The position numbers and the translations under genes were made by a program. Below, one piece after another: positions 46,140 through 56,800 of a DNA stretch of 64,000 nt (its first letter is position 1; each line of letters starts with the position of its first letter). The DNA lies in NCBI GenBank assembly GCA_028564925.1, contig CM053032.1, forward strand, positions 115,645,490-115,709,489, in the 5' to 3' direction. Below the pieces are notes generated by a model, which saw only the letters and a program-made list of their open reading frames with translations, made no database searches and was not told the DNA's origin. The DNA comes from Lithobates sylvaticus (lineage: Eukaryota; Chordata; Amphibia; Anura; Ranidae).

Positions 46140-48320
46140 ACCATACTTCACTAATAAAGTAGAGAAGTACGGTAACGGTGGAAACAGGCCTGGTTGGAAA
46201 GGACACTGGGGACAATAAAAACTGGTGTTTCGTCTAACTTCTCTTCTGGAGCATACCCAACATTTTGTTTTTTTACATCTTTGGCCTCCTTCTCCAGAAG
46301 GAACTTTTTGGGGAAAAATTGTGTTTGTGGAGCAAATGCTTTCTGGTGGGTCTTCAGGGTACAAAAAAGCGGTGACAATTTCCTCTTGACAGCCAATAAA
46401 GGATACAGGGGTCTCGGTGGATTTGCAGCAAATCACATATGTATTATAAATGGCCAAATTGGAAAAAAAAAAAAAAAAAGACTTTTGTACAAATGTTGGG
46501 ATCTTATAGAAAGCTAGGGCAGAATCATTTGATCAATGAAGTCGACTCCCCCCATGAACAAATTGTAATCGTGAACATATTCTGGTTTATGGATTGGGCC
46601 GTTACTTCCGGGGATTTGCAAGTACAGTAGGTGTCACTGTGAATTGATGAAAGCCTGTAGATGTCTCATTTGTTCTGCCACTTGATAGCCAATATTTCCT
46701 TGTTCCGCCGCAAAGTCGCTGACTGCCCTCTTTGTAGTCTTGCATTAACAAACCTTTGCGAGAAGCCCTTCCTACTAGTGCTCATGGTGCCACATGCAAA
46801 TTTTTTTCTCCGGTGAAGATTGCGGAACAGGGGCAAACGCGTGTAGTAATTACCAACATATAGACGATAATCCTTTTCAAGGAGTGGATATACAAGCTCC
46901 CAAATTACTTTTCCACTTGATCCGTTATAATCTGGACATTCAGGGGATGCAGCTGGGTGTCCTTTTCTTCATACACGAGGAAGGCATAGGTGTACCCCGT
47001 GGCTCGGTCACATAACATGTAGAGTTTAAACCCCATATCAGGCCCTTTTGCTGGGAATAAACTGCTTAAAGACCAGCATGCCAGTGAAGGGGACAAGTGA
47101 CTTGTCTGCGCAGATATTTTTGTCAGGGATAAAATAACTGGCCAAATTTTATACAATTTGTCATATGCTGGGAAGGGTGTTGATGTAATGGAGGAACCGC
47201 ATAATCATTAGATATCTTGTTCTTGGCATAATGGATGAGTAGATTGGCATGTGATTGATGGCGTGGGTGGACCAGTATGAGCAATTTTTTTTTGTTAGTG
47301 CCAAGAAGATTCTAAATTCCTCCACTGGTAATTCTCTTCACTCATAGGGTTCGGCGTAACTTTAACCTGGGTTGCTTGATATAAATTGTTGGGCATAGAG
47401 GTTGCACTGGGCCACAATTGAACACAAGACAACTGTAAAAACTAAATAAAAAAAATGAATGGGGGCCAAATTCCCTGTTCACCTGGACACCTGGCTGGGC
47501 GGTAAAAGGGGGAATGTTAGCTGCTCCCGAGTTATGCAGAAGCCAGAGGGGCATATGAAAGGCTGGCATGGGTCCTAACCCTTAGGGCAGTGGTTCTCAA
47601 CTCCTGTCCTCAGACACCACTAACAGGCCAGATTTTAAGTATTACCCTGGGGAGATGCAGACTAGAATACTGCAATCACTGAGCAGCAAATTAGATCACC
47701 TGTGATGTATTTCAGCTATCTTGCAAACCTAGCCTGTTAGTGGGTCCTGAGAACAGGAGATGAGAACCACTGCCTTAGGGGTTGAGATGTCACCCCACTA
47801 GTGCCTTGCTTTTCTTGAAGAGGTACTCCATTCCTGGTGGATGCCCCTGCTCTCCTTGGGGTAGCCTGCTGCTTGCCAGAAAGCTTTTGTTTGGTGGGCA
47901 CCCTTTCCTCCTCTTCCAATTATGTAGAAGACCCACTGCTTAAAAACGGGTTTGTAATCTAAAAGTAGACTTCGAGCTCCCTGCTGCTCTCGTCGGTCAA
48001 GCTTAGAAGTTGGTATGCCTCCTCACTGGAAACGTTTTTTTGACATACTGGTGACTGTGGTGACAAACTGCTTGGATAGGGACACTTGTACAGATGTGGC
48101 TGCACTGATGGGTGCCGATGAGGCTGGTCTAATGAAGCTGCACTGCTGCGTGCTGAAGAGGCTGCACTGCTGCGTTTTGATGAGGGTGTACTGATGTGCT
48201 GCACTGCTAAGTTGGCACTGATGATGATCCACTAATGAGCACTATTTGGCACTGATGAGCACTAATAGGGCACTGAAGTAACACTGATGAGTACTGTAGT
48301 GGCACCTTTTACGGTGAAAC
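46140..48320 (-). pseudogene. piggyBac-type transposase relic
   Basis: A DDE transposase of the piggyBac/PGBD family, which cuts and inserts at TTAA. Reading right to left: a serine-rich and acidic N-terminus including SSEEAYQLLSLTDESS; FTAQPGVQV and FGPHSFFLF-like text near 47470; decayed palm; PDKNICADKSLVPFTGMLVF (catalytic block, near 47110); GFKLYMLCDRATGYTYAFLVYE near 47000; and MAIYNTYVICC near 46455. The C-terminal cysteine domain KCWVCSRREVRRNTSFYCPQ lies near 46260. There are many frame changes, and a 185-bp hAT MITE is inserted at 47588. Its placement within TTAA-family DNA suggests it belonged to the family's autonomous parent (inference). Confidence 0.85.
47588..47772. mobile_element. 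185-bp hAT MITE inside the piggyBac relic
   Basis: Ends CAGTGGTTCTCAACTCCTGT and AGGAGATGAGAACCACTG, the hAT CAGTGGTTCTCAA type. The perfect 8-bp duplication CCTTAGGG lies at 47580-47587 and 47773-47780. Non-coding. Confidence 0.93.
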
Positions 48321-48330
48321 ACCCCTGCAA
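48100..48330. repeat. degenerate GCACTGATGA-type repeats
   Basis: Irregular copies of GCACTGATGA and GCTGCACTGCTG. They encode the serine/alanine/histidine-rich N-terminus of the piggyBac relic on the minus strand and run beyond it. Confidence 0.6.
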
Positions 48331-48670
48331 ATCTAAAAAAAAAATTCCGAAGTACCCCTGTCTCAAGAAAGTAATTTTTATTGTTTGGGTGTCGTGGTTT
48401 CTGTGTGTGTGTAGTGTCAATATGCGTTTGTGATGATGATTTCTGTGTGTGTCAAATGCAGCCGCACCAGCGCCCCATCAATGCAGCCGCACCAGCCCCC
48501 ATCAAGGCAGCCAAACCAGGGACCTATCTGTTCTTTCATACCTTTTACTATGAATATATTTGAAAACATCTTAGGGTTTGTTTTACTTGCTATAGCTATG
48601 CATTTCTTATATTATATTTTAGCTGCACCTTTGCATTACTTGTTGAATTTCTTGTAAGATTTAAGCCTAC
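48331..48670. other. unassigned
   Basis: Holds GTGTGTGT tracts and a short duplication of ATCAATGCAGCCGCACCAGC near 48465-48500. No gene or element recognised. Confidence 0.35.
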
Positions 48671-48682
48671 ACACTGGACGTT

Positions 48683-49118
48683 TTTTTTTTTTCCAAAAGA
48701 ATTTATTGAAAAGAAAATGGTAGACAAATGCAATAGAATGAGCCAGCGGGAGAACGTCCGCGCCGCTCGATGGGGTACAATTTTCACACAGGTAAAAGAT
48801 TATTGGCAAGAAATTAATGATCACATCATGCAAGGCATAACATAATACCAAAATGATCTGTCTGGCATAAGCAATAAACTCAATATGAGGGGGTGAAAAG
48901 AAAAAAGGGGGGGGGACGGGTGAGGGGTGAGAGGGGGAACAGCCTGCGAGTCTCATCTTGGGGTGTTAACATTAAGGGAGGCAAATTCCCAAGTTGGGGT
49001 AGAGAGATGGTTGGTGGAGTTGTGAGTTCCATAGTTTGAGTATTCAGCACTGGTGGTGAGCGTAGTCGGTCGTGACTGATAAGGGAGCGTGTGAATCGAT
49101 CACAAGGAATCTAGTTCC
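48683..49118 (-). mobile_element. retroposed copy with poly-A and target duplication
   Basis: Flanked by ACACTGGACGTT at 48671-48682 and 49119-49130. On the minus strand it ends with AATAAA, then a short gap and a poly-A of about 13, the hallmarks of L1-type target-primed insertion. The body (435 bp) has a C-rich tract near 48905 and no clear coding motif. It is either a 5'-truncated LINE 3' end or a processed transcript; I cannot tell which. Confidence 0.7.
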
Positions 49119-49130
49119 ACACTGGACGTT

Positions 49131-49763
49131 CTAAAAACGCCAGTAGCTTTAGCTGCAGAATGGTGCTGTAAAAAAAGTAAATTTTTTTGCTTTTTGCAGT
49201 GTTTTTTAGCTTTTTTTTTTAACAAAACTAAACTCCCACAAAAGCTTATGGCTCAAAATTGCTCATAAACGCTGAATAGCCATGTTTGTCTGCATTTTTA
49301 CAGCTGAAAAACTCTTCTTCAAACTCACTAATTCTAGGCCAGAAAACACCCCTGTGAAAAACAGCTGATAAAAGCCTATGTGCATGGACACACAGGATAA
49401 TATGCTTGGGAGTTCACGCACAGTAGACATTTTTACAGCTGCTGTTTATTTTTTTGCATGCTAGTCTCTTACCGAAAATTACGTTTACTAAAAAGTACAA
49501 AACTTCTCGTACAACAGAATAAAAATTTGTAAGTGATGTACTGAATTTGTATTGTACTTTTGAACAAATGTACTGATAAGACAAAAATTGTACTGGAATT
49601 TTTATTCGAGTTTGTCCCATCGGATAATATCAGATGAACTGTCGTGATTGGCACTCAAAAGCTGTGTACTATCGATCAGATTTTCGTACGATCGATTTGA
49701 ATGCGGTATGTTTCGTAAGATTTTCTGTTTGTGTATACGGGCCATACGTGTATAAAATTGCAA
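49131..49763. other. unassigned, MITE-like
   Basis: Contains short palindromic motifs (TTTTTACAGCTG near 49299 and 49430, TCGTACGATCGA near 49685) that suggest decayed MITEs, but no boundary could be supported. Confidence 0.35.
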
Positions 49764-49774
49764 TTAAGCTCAAG

Positions 49775-51003
49775 TAATGTAAAGAAGGATGTTTGCTATG
49801 TTGGCCCACCTATATCAAACACCTCTCTGCGCTCAAATGGTTGATAGTCTCTTGCTGTTTAAGGTATATGTGAGAAGTATATAAATAAATAAAGTATATA
49901 CATGATCAAATGTGCAACCAAACAATTAGTGCACTGCTAGCAGCTGCTTGAGAAAAAAAGTCATAAATAAAATGACAATAAAATAATAGGTATTAAAGGG
50001 TATTAAACCAAACCTGTTAAAATACTGTAGCAGCGCTAAAAATCAGAGAATAAATAACTGATAAAATGTTGGATAAAATTTATATACTATTGTGCGAATA
50101 AATATATACGTTTGGAAGAATAAATACTCAAATGTGGCAGTTAATGGATCAATAAATAAATAAATAAATAAATAAATGGAGGATCAATTAATCATTCATT
50201 GGATAATTAATAAAGTCCGGCTTTTTCCATAATAAGATAAAATTCAAGAGATGATAGTTCTATATTCAATGTGCCGCAAACTGATCAGTCCATCCACCAG
50301 TACACTCCACCACGTGTTTAAAGGTTCCCCTTTGGGGATGCACTCACCAGAGCTAAAGATCCTTATCTAATTCAATGCTGTTTTTTATGTTTTTTCTAGG
50401 TACGCATTTTATACTAAGGGGTGTTTGATCCATTTTAAAGGGGGGTGAATAAATTCTTTAAGCAGTATCACGCTATGTGGTTGCAATTTTTTCTACACAT
50501 GACCTATCTGGCAATGGTGAGCTGTTGAATAGGAGGCTGTGGAGGAGAATTGGAGGATACCGGTAAAGGAAGGAGCAGTGTCCTGATGAGAGAGTGTATA
50601 TGCCTATATTATCTTTAGCTCTGGTGAGTGCATCCCCAAAGGGGAACCTTTAAACCCGTGGTGGAGTGTACTGGTGGATGGACTGATCAGTTTGCGGCAC
50701 ATTGAATATAGAACTATCATCTCTTGAATTTTATCGTATTATGGAGAAAGCCGGACTTTATTAATTATCCAATGAATGATTAATTGATCCTCCATTTATT
50801 TATTTATTTATTTATTGATCCATTAACTGCCACATTTGAGTATTTATTCTTCCAAGCGTATATATATTTATTCGCACAATAGTAAATCAATTTTATCCAC
50901 CATTTTATCAGTTATTTATTCTCTGATTTTTAGCGCTGCTACAGTATTTTAACAGGTTTTTGTTTAATACCCGTTAATACCTATTATTTTATTGTAATTT
51001 TAT
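49775..51003 (-). mobile_element. P4: non-coding PLE-type inverted unit
   Basis: Arms at about 49972-50367 and 50609-51003 are inverted copies, about 390 bp each and nearly identical. The loop is 240 bp, and a one-sided tail of about 185 bp (49775-49971) lies on the left. TTAAGCTCAAG occurs at 49764-49774 and 51004-51014, a likely 11-bp target duplication. The arm edge TTTTTAGCGCTGCTAC resembles the TTAGCGCTGCTG edge of P3. No coding sequence, and no hammerhead-like core found. Confidence 0.7.
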
Positions 51004-51039
51004 TTAAGCTCAAGCGCTAAAAAGCAACAGTCTGAAGTA

Positions 51040-51685
51040 TTAACCACTTAAGCCCTGAGCCTCTTTCTAAGATTTGGTGTTTACAAGTTAAAAATATTTA
51101 ATGGCAGACGTTGCAATACTCTGTCACACCGTATTTGCGCAGCAGTCTTACAAGCACACTTTTTTGGGAAAAAATTAATTTTTTTGAATTAAAAAATAAA
51201 ACAGTAAAAGTTAGCCCAATTTTTTTTTTATATTGTAAAAGATAATGTTATGCTGAGTAAATTGATACCCACCATGTCATGCTTCAAAAAAGCACGGCAG
51301 GAACGTTTGAATATGAGATCTGGGGTCAAAAAGACCTCAGATCTCATATTTACACTAAAATGCAATAAAAAAAATAAATTAAAAAAAATGTTGCTTTAAG
51401 GGCTATGGGCGGAAGTGACGTTTTGACATTGCTACCGCCCTGCAATAGTATGGAGACGGGTGGGGGCCATCTTCCCCTCACTCGTCTCCAAATGGTGGAT
51501 GGCACCGAAGCGCGGCGGAAGGGGGGCCCCTCTCCCGCCGCCGAATCTGTCGCAGAGACCATCTGAAAGCGGACCGCCCACTGAAGAGGATACTGGGGTT
51601 ATGGTAGCTAGCTGCTGCCATAACAACGATAACCCTCTTCAAAATACCGACGTATAAGGACGGCAGGCGCTCAGCAAGTGGTTAA
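51040..51685 (+). mobile_element. TTAA-target MITE, copy I (short form)
   Basis: TTAA at 51040-51043 and 51682-51685, with ends CCACTTAAGCCCTGAGC and GCGCTCAGCAAGTGG. The middle matches E/G (GTTGCAATACTCTGTCACAC, TTTGCGCAGCAG, AAAGATAATGTTATGCTGAG). The right half has a GAGATCTGGGGTC/AGACCTCAGATCTCAT hairpin and GC-rich inverted blocks. 646 bp, with the left block deleted. Confidence 0.85.
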
Positions 51686-52085
51686 AGGTTAAAAGAGGAT
51701 AATTCCCTCACCAGTTTTCAGTGTGTATAGGGAAGCACACCATACAAGCACGCCCTTTTAAAGTGCATCACCAGGTGACACGAACCACGGAGGAATCAAC
51801 CCCCAGGATGATGCGAAAACCTGGAAATACTCTGCTGGAATGCATCACGTCCTGTGCTTGCATTTCATACAGAGTAATGCCTCTCAGATGCGAGAGGCAG
51901 AGGAGGAGCCCCCGGACAGACGCACCAATGGGAAAGAGCTGCTAGATGCTATCATGTTGGGGTTAGGTATATACATGCACAAAAAATACATTTACTATAG
52001 AGAAAAAGGATACACACCTCTTAACTGAGGGCTCACATGAGCCATATGGTGTGTTACACCATTATCAAAATGTGGAAACATTAAA
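51686..52085. other. unassigned
   Basis: No element or gene recognised. Open frames here are short and have no family resemblance. Confidence 0.35.
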
Positions 52086-52310
52086 TGGGCGGCACAGTGG
52101 TTTAGTGGTTAGCACCCTCGTCCAGCAGCAAAAAGGTTCGCTGGTTCGAATCCCACCTGACACCACCCGCCTGGAGCCAGCATGCTCTCCCCGTGCCTGC
52201 GTGGGCCTCCTCCGGTCTCCTCCCACACTCCAAAGACATGTCGGCAGGTCAATTGGATCCTGTCTTGACCATAGTATGCATGAATGCGAGTTAGGGACCC
52301 TAGTAGGACT
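52086..52310 (+). mobile_element. tRNA-derived SINE (V-SINE-like)
   Basis: The head GGGCGGCACAGTGG...GGTTAGCACC continues to GGTTCGCTGGTTCGAATCCC, a tRNA-like region with a pol III A box (about 52102-52113) and B box (GGTTCGAATCC, 52143-52153). The body has CTCCCCGTGCCTGCGTGGG, TCCTCCCACACTCCAAAGAC and AATTGGATCCTGTCT, the conserved part of a SINE widespread in fish and amphibians. It is a mobile copy, not a functional tRNA gene. Confidence 0.8.
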
Positions 52311-52314
52311 GCAA

Positions 52315-52655
52315 CTAACGATCATTTTCATAATCAATTAGTTGGACGATTATTGTTTCGATGAATCTGTTAATAACCTTAAAATAAAGTGTGGGGTATA
52401 ATTTAGTTAATAGGTAAAATAAAAAAAAAAAGGCAATTTATTCTTAAATATTGCTATGCAGTGGTAAATATAAACCAACTATATGGTTAGGGAGCAAAAT
52501 ATCTAATAAACTCTGAAAATAACAGACAAAAGAGATATACTGAATACAATACTAGAGTAGATATATACTGTATATACTATTAGAGGAGATATATACTGCA
52601 TATACTATTAGAGGGTGAATCTGGTAAATAGACACAGAGATCACATTCTTTTATT
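52315..52655. mobile_element. probable DNA-transposon fragment
   Basis: Starts GACTGCAACTAACGATCATT with inverted AATCAATTAGTTGGACGATT soon after. This AT-rich motif recurs in vertebrate MITEs. A tandem AGATATATACTG(C/T)ATATACTATTAGAG duplication lies at 52555-52615. Right end not found; superfamily uncertain. Confidence 0.4.
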
Positions 52656-53615
52656 TTAACTACTTCCCACCCTGCCACTGTATATATACGGCCGGGGTGG
52701 GAGCCGCCTACTTCTGATCGGACATTCCTGAACGTCCATCAGAAGTAGGGGGATCGCGCGCGTGCCGGCGCAGCGGCGCGATCCCGATGCGCTCGTGTCA
52801 CCCGGACACGGCGCATCTCGGATCGGCAGGCGGGCTCTGTGATTGGCCCTCCTGATCACATGACAGCCGTGTCCAATCACAGCCGTCATGTGATGTAAGC
52901 AAACAGCCGGTTGCTAGGCAACCGGCTCTCCTCACACGGAAGTCGTCGGTGAGGAGAGGAGAGCTGATCGCTGCAGCCGGCTGGTGATCAGTGAGTATTA
53001 GCTTTAGCTTTTTTTACTCACTGATCACCAGTCTAGTGTCACCAACACCTGTAAAACACACGTCCCCAAAACATACATTTCCCCAAAACACACATGTCCC
53101 CAAATAATAAAAACACATGTCCCCCACATATGTCCCAGTAAAATCACATGTGTCAATGATTATCTGCACACATGTCCGTGATCACCTGCACATGATCACC
53201 TGCACACATCTGTACATGATCATTTGCGTACATATGTCCGTGATCACGCGAACCAATTATTATACACTTAACGGAATTTTTTTTACTAAAAACATGTAGC
53301 AGAATACATTTTGGCTTAAAGTTATGACAAAATTAGATTTTATTGGATTTCGTTTAAAAAAGAAAGGAAAAATATTGTTTTTTTTTTTCAAAATTTCCGC
53401 TATTTTTTCGCTTATATCGCAAAAAATAAAAAAGCGTAGTCGTGAATAAATACCACCAAACTAAAGCTCTATTTGTGCGAACAAAATGATAAAAATTTAA
53501 TTTGGGTACAGCATTGCATGACCGCGCAATTGTCATTGAAAGAGCAAGAGCGCTCAAAGCTGAAAATTGGTCTGGGAAGGAAGGGGGCGAAAGTGCCCAG
53601 TATTGTAGTGGTTAA
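52656..53615 (+). mobile_element. TTAA-target MITE, copy J
   Basis: TTAA at 52656-52659 and 53612-53615, with ends CTACTTCCCACCC and AGTATTGTAGTGG. A GC-rich half with CCGGTTGCTAGGCAACCGG (near 52908) is followed by short repeats of ACACATGTCCCC and TGATCACCTGCACA. The AT-rich half has AAAACATGTAGCAGAATACA and TACCACCAAACTAAAGC. Confidence 0.85.
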
Positions 53616-53774
53616 AAAACAATGTCTTCCTTCAAAAAAAAAAATTTAATTTTAAGAATGTTAGTTCGATCTTCTAATCGTTAGTGGGGTCAAATCGACG
53701 TTCATTTTCAACCACAGTGATGGGAAAATTTGGAAATAGAAAACTTCTTGGTCAAAGGAATTTTCAGACAGTAT
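53616..53774. other. unassigned
   Basis: AT-rich flank between copy J and the L2/CR1 scrap. Nothing recognised. Confidence 0.3.
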
Positions 53775-53850
53775 GTAATAATGGGGTGGGCAACTACATG
53801 GCAAATGAGGTTCAATGCAGAAAAATGTAAAATAATGCATTTGGGTGGCA
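53775..53850 (+). pseudogene. L2/CR1-type RT scrap
   Basis: Reads WATTWQMRFNAEKCKIMHLG, the late-RT motif of CR1/L2 LINEs (W-x-MxFNxxKC). It is cut off at about 53851 by the DIRS fossil. Confidence 0.75.
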
Positions 53851-53852
53851 AA

Positions 53853-56800
53853 AAATGGAGTTACTTACCGGTAACATCCTTTTCCGGGAGTCTCAAAACA
53901 GCACCATAGAGAGACCTTGGCTCCTCCCATCTCAGGAAACGCGCCTTACATTTCAGGATTTAAACCTCCCCGTCCCGCCGACACATCAGTTCTTCAAGAG
54001 TACCTCCGGCCAGCTGGGGAGACACAAGAACACGTCATAATAACTTGTATATCTTACCCAACGGTCTCATGTGATGAGCTCTTCAGGAATGTCCAACAAC
54101 TTGGGTGGGTACCGGTGCTGTCCTGAAAGACTCCTGGAAAAGGATGTTATCGGTAAGCAACTCCTTTTTTCCCTATCCGCCTTTCAGGACAGCACCATAG
54201 AGGATAAGCGAGCACCTTACCTTAGGGTGGGACTACTGCCTGCAGAACTTTACGCCCAAAGGCTTGGTCTTTTACTGACAGCAGGTCCAACCTGTAGTGC
54301 CTCACGAACGTGGCAAAACTGGACCACGTTGCAGCCCTACAGATCTGCTCTGTAGAAGCACCAGCCCACTCTGCTTGAGAAGTCGCCATTGCCCTGGTGG
54401 AATGTGCCCCAATACCTTCCGGGGGCTCCCCCCCCCCCCCCAACTACATAAGCCTGACTAATGGCTAACCTAATCCATCTGGCTATTGTACGCCTAGACG
54501 CTTTAGACCCTTTCTTAGCCCCTGAAAATAACACAAAAAAGGAATCAGACTTCCTAGACCGCTTTGAACTACGTACTGGAGGAAGCACCCTCTAACATCC
54601 AATTTATGAGAATTATGTTCCTGTTCCCTCACAGGGTTTGAACAGAAGATAGGCAAAATAATTTCTTGGAAAAAATAAAACCGCGCTTACAACTAATCAA
54701 GCAATTATAAAAAACAGGCTGCTGCTCAAGGTGGGATACACACACTGGAACAATAGTAATCAAAAAAGTAACAGCGCTGTTCCTTTTTTGATTAAAATAA
54801 TTTCTTGGCCTCTAGGAAAACTAGAGGCCACTTCGGGCAAAAAGGCCCGATCGGTTTTAAAAAATCACACGGTCCGGAAATACCTGAAAAAAGGGTGCCC
54901 TAATTGAGAGGGCTTCGAGTTCACTACTCACTCTCCTTGCCGTAGTGATCGCCACCAAAAACACAGTTTTGAGGGTGATCAATTTCAACGTACAGCCAAC
55001 GGCTCAAAAGGTTCCCCCGGTAAGGGCCTGTAAAACTAAAGAAAGGTCCCATACAGGGAAGGGGGAGACTCTTACTGGTCTCTGCCTGCTCAGGGTTTTA
55101 AAAAAACCTGGCTATCCATGGATCCGTTGCTAGTTGTTTTTCCAAAAAGACGATCAAAGCATATACCTGTCCTTTAGGGTACTAATGGCCAACCCTTTGT
55201 CCGCCCCTGACTGTAGAAATTCTAATACTGCTTCAGAGCTGCATATATCAAAGGAACTTTCTGTGCACCAGCTATTGAAACGTTTCCACACTTTCAGGTA
55301 GATAGCTTGCGTCTCCCTTTTTCTGCAATTTAGGAGGGTCGACACTAAACGATTTGAGAAACCCTTGCCCTTCAGCAATTCCTCCTCAGTAGCCAAGCTG
55401 CAAGGTTCCACCGCTCCACCTGAGGACAACAGATTGGCCCCAGGGAAAGAAGATCCTCCTAAGGCAGAATTCAGGGAGGTTCCACCGCTAGGCCCTTTAA
55501 GAAGGAAAACCACGGCCTCCTGGGCCAATGAGGTGCATTCAGAATGAGAGTTGTGCTCTCCACCTGGAACTTTCTCAGTACTGCTGGAATCAGTACGAAG
55601 GCATAGCACTTGGAGAACCCCCAGCTCTGAGCCAGAGCATCCACTCCAAGTGCCCCATCCCATCTGCTCAGGGAGAAGAGGCGCGTCTTTATGTTTTCCC
55701 TCGAGGCAAAGAGGTCTACACATGGCATCCCCCACTTCCGAGTAATTGCTTCGAAGATCTCCTGGTTCAAAACCATGACGCCTTCTCTCAGCATTTTCCT
55801 GCTGAGAAAATCAGCAACCAGGTTTAGATCCCCTTTTAGATGAACTGCCGAAAGGGACAGAATGTTTGCTTCGGCCCACCTGAGAATAGTTTCTGCCAGG
55901 ACTCACAGGGATCTGCTTTTGGTACCTCCCTGCATGTTGACATAAGCTACCGCTGAGTTGTCCGATCGGACTCGCACGTGCTGTCCCTGGAGTTCCCTCT
56001 GAAAGGCTCCGAGTGCCAAGGCTATAGCTTTCAGTTCCCTCCAGTTTGAGGACTTCTTTGTTTCCTTTCTTAGCCAAGTGCCCTGAAACATCCGGGAATC
56101 TAGATGTGCGCCCCAACCTGTGCCGCTCGCATCGGTCGTGATAGTTTTGGATACTGGAAGGACCCAATCCAGCCCTTGTGAAAGATTGGCCCCCTTTCTC
56201 CACCACCACAGTGATCTCTTGACCTGGCTTGGCACCGTTATCAGGGAGTCCAAAGAACCCTGACTGGTCCCAAACCCCCAGGATGAAAAGTTGTAAGGGG
56301 CGAAAATGCAGCCCTGCCCACTGTACTGCTGGGAGTGAGGATGTCAGTAACCCTAGAGCTGACATAGCTCATCTTACAGAGATCTGCTGGCTGCCCTGTA
56401 GTAACAACATTGCCCTGTCTACCTTCTGGATTTTTTCTACCGGAAGGAAGACTTTCTGCTTTGTTGAATCCAATGTGTAGCCCAGGAAAATTACCTTTTG
56501 TCATGGGGTCAAGCTGGATTTTTCCAGGTTCAAGAGCCATCCTAGATTTTCCAGGATATCCCTTGTTACCTGCAGATCCCGAGACAGCTGTTCCGGGGAA
56601 GAGGCAAACCGGAGCAGATCGTCTAAATATGCGACTACTGAGATGTCTCCGAGTCGCAAAAAGGCCAGAACCTCCACCATGACCTTGGTGAAGATACGGG
56701 GGGGGAGAGGATAGTGTAAGGGGAGGGCCCTGAACTGCAAGTGAAATATCCCTTCTGTGGTATTTACCGCCAACCTGAGGAACTTCGGGTACCCCTCTGC

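Noticed and set aside
50550-50590. CCTGATGAGAGAG near 50580 as a hammerhead core in P4.
   Set aside because: No GAAAC block, no stem II and no closing stem follow at a workable distance.
52086-52160. Functional tRNA gene.
   Set aside because: It has A and B boxes but no proper cloverleaf acceptor pairing, and it continues into a conserved SINE body.
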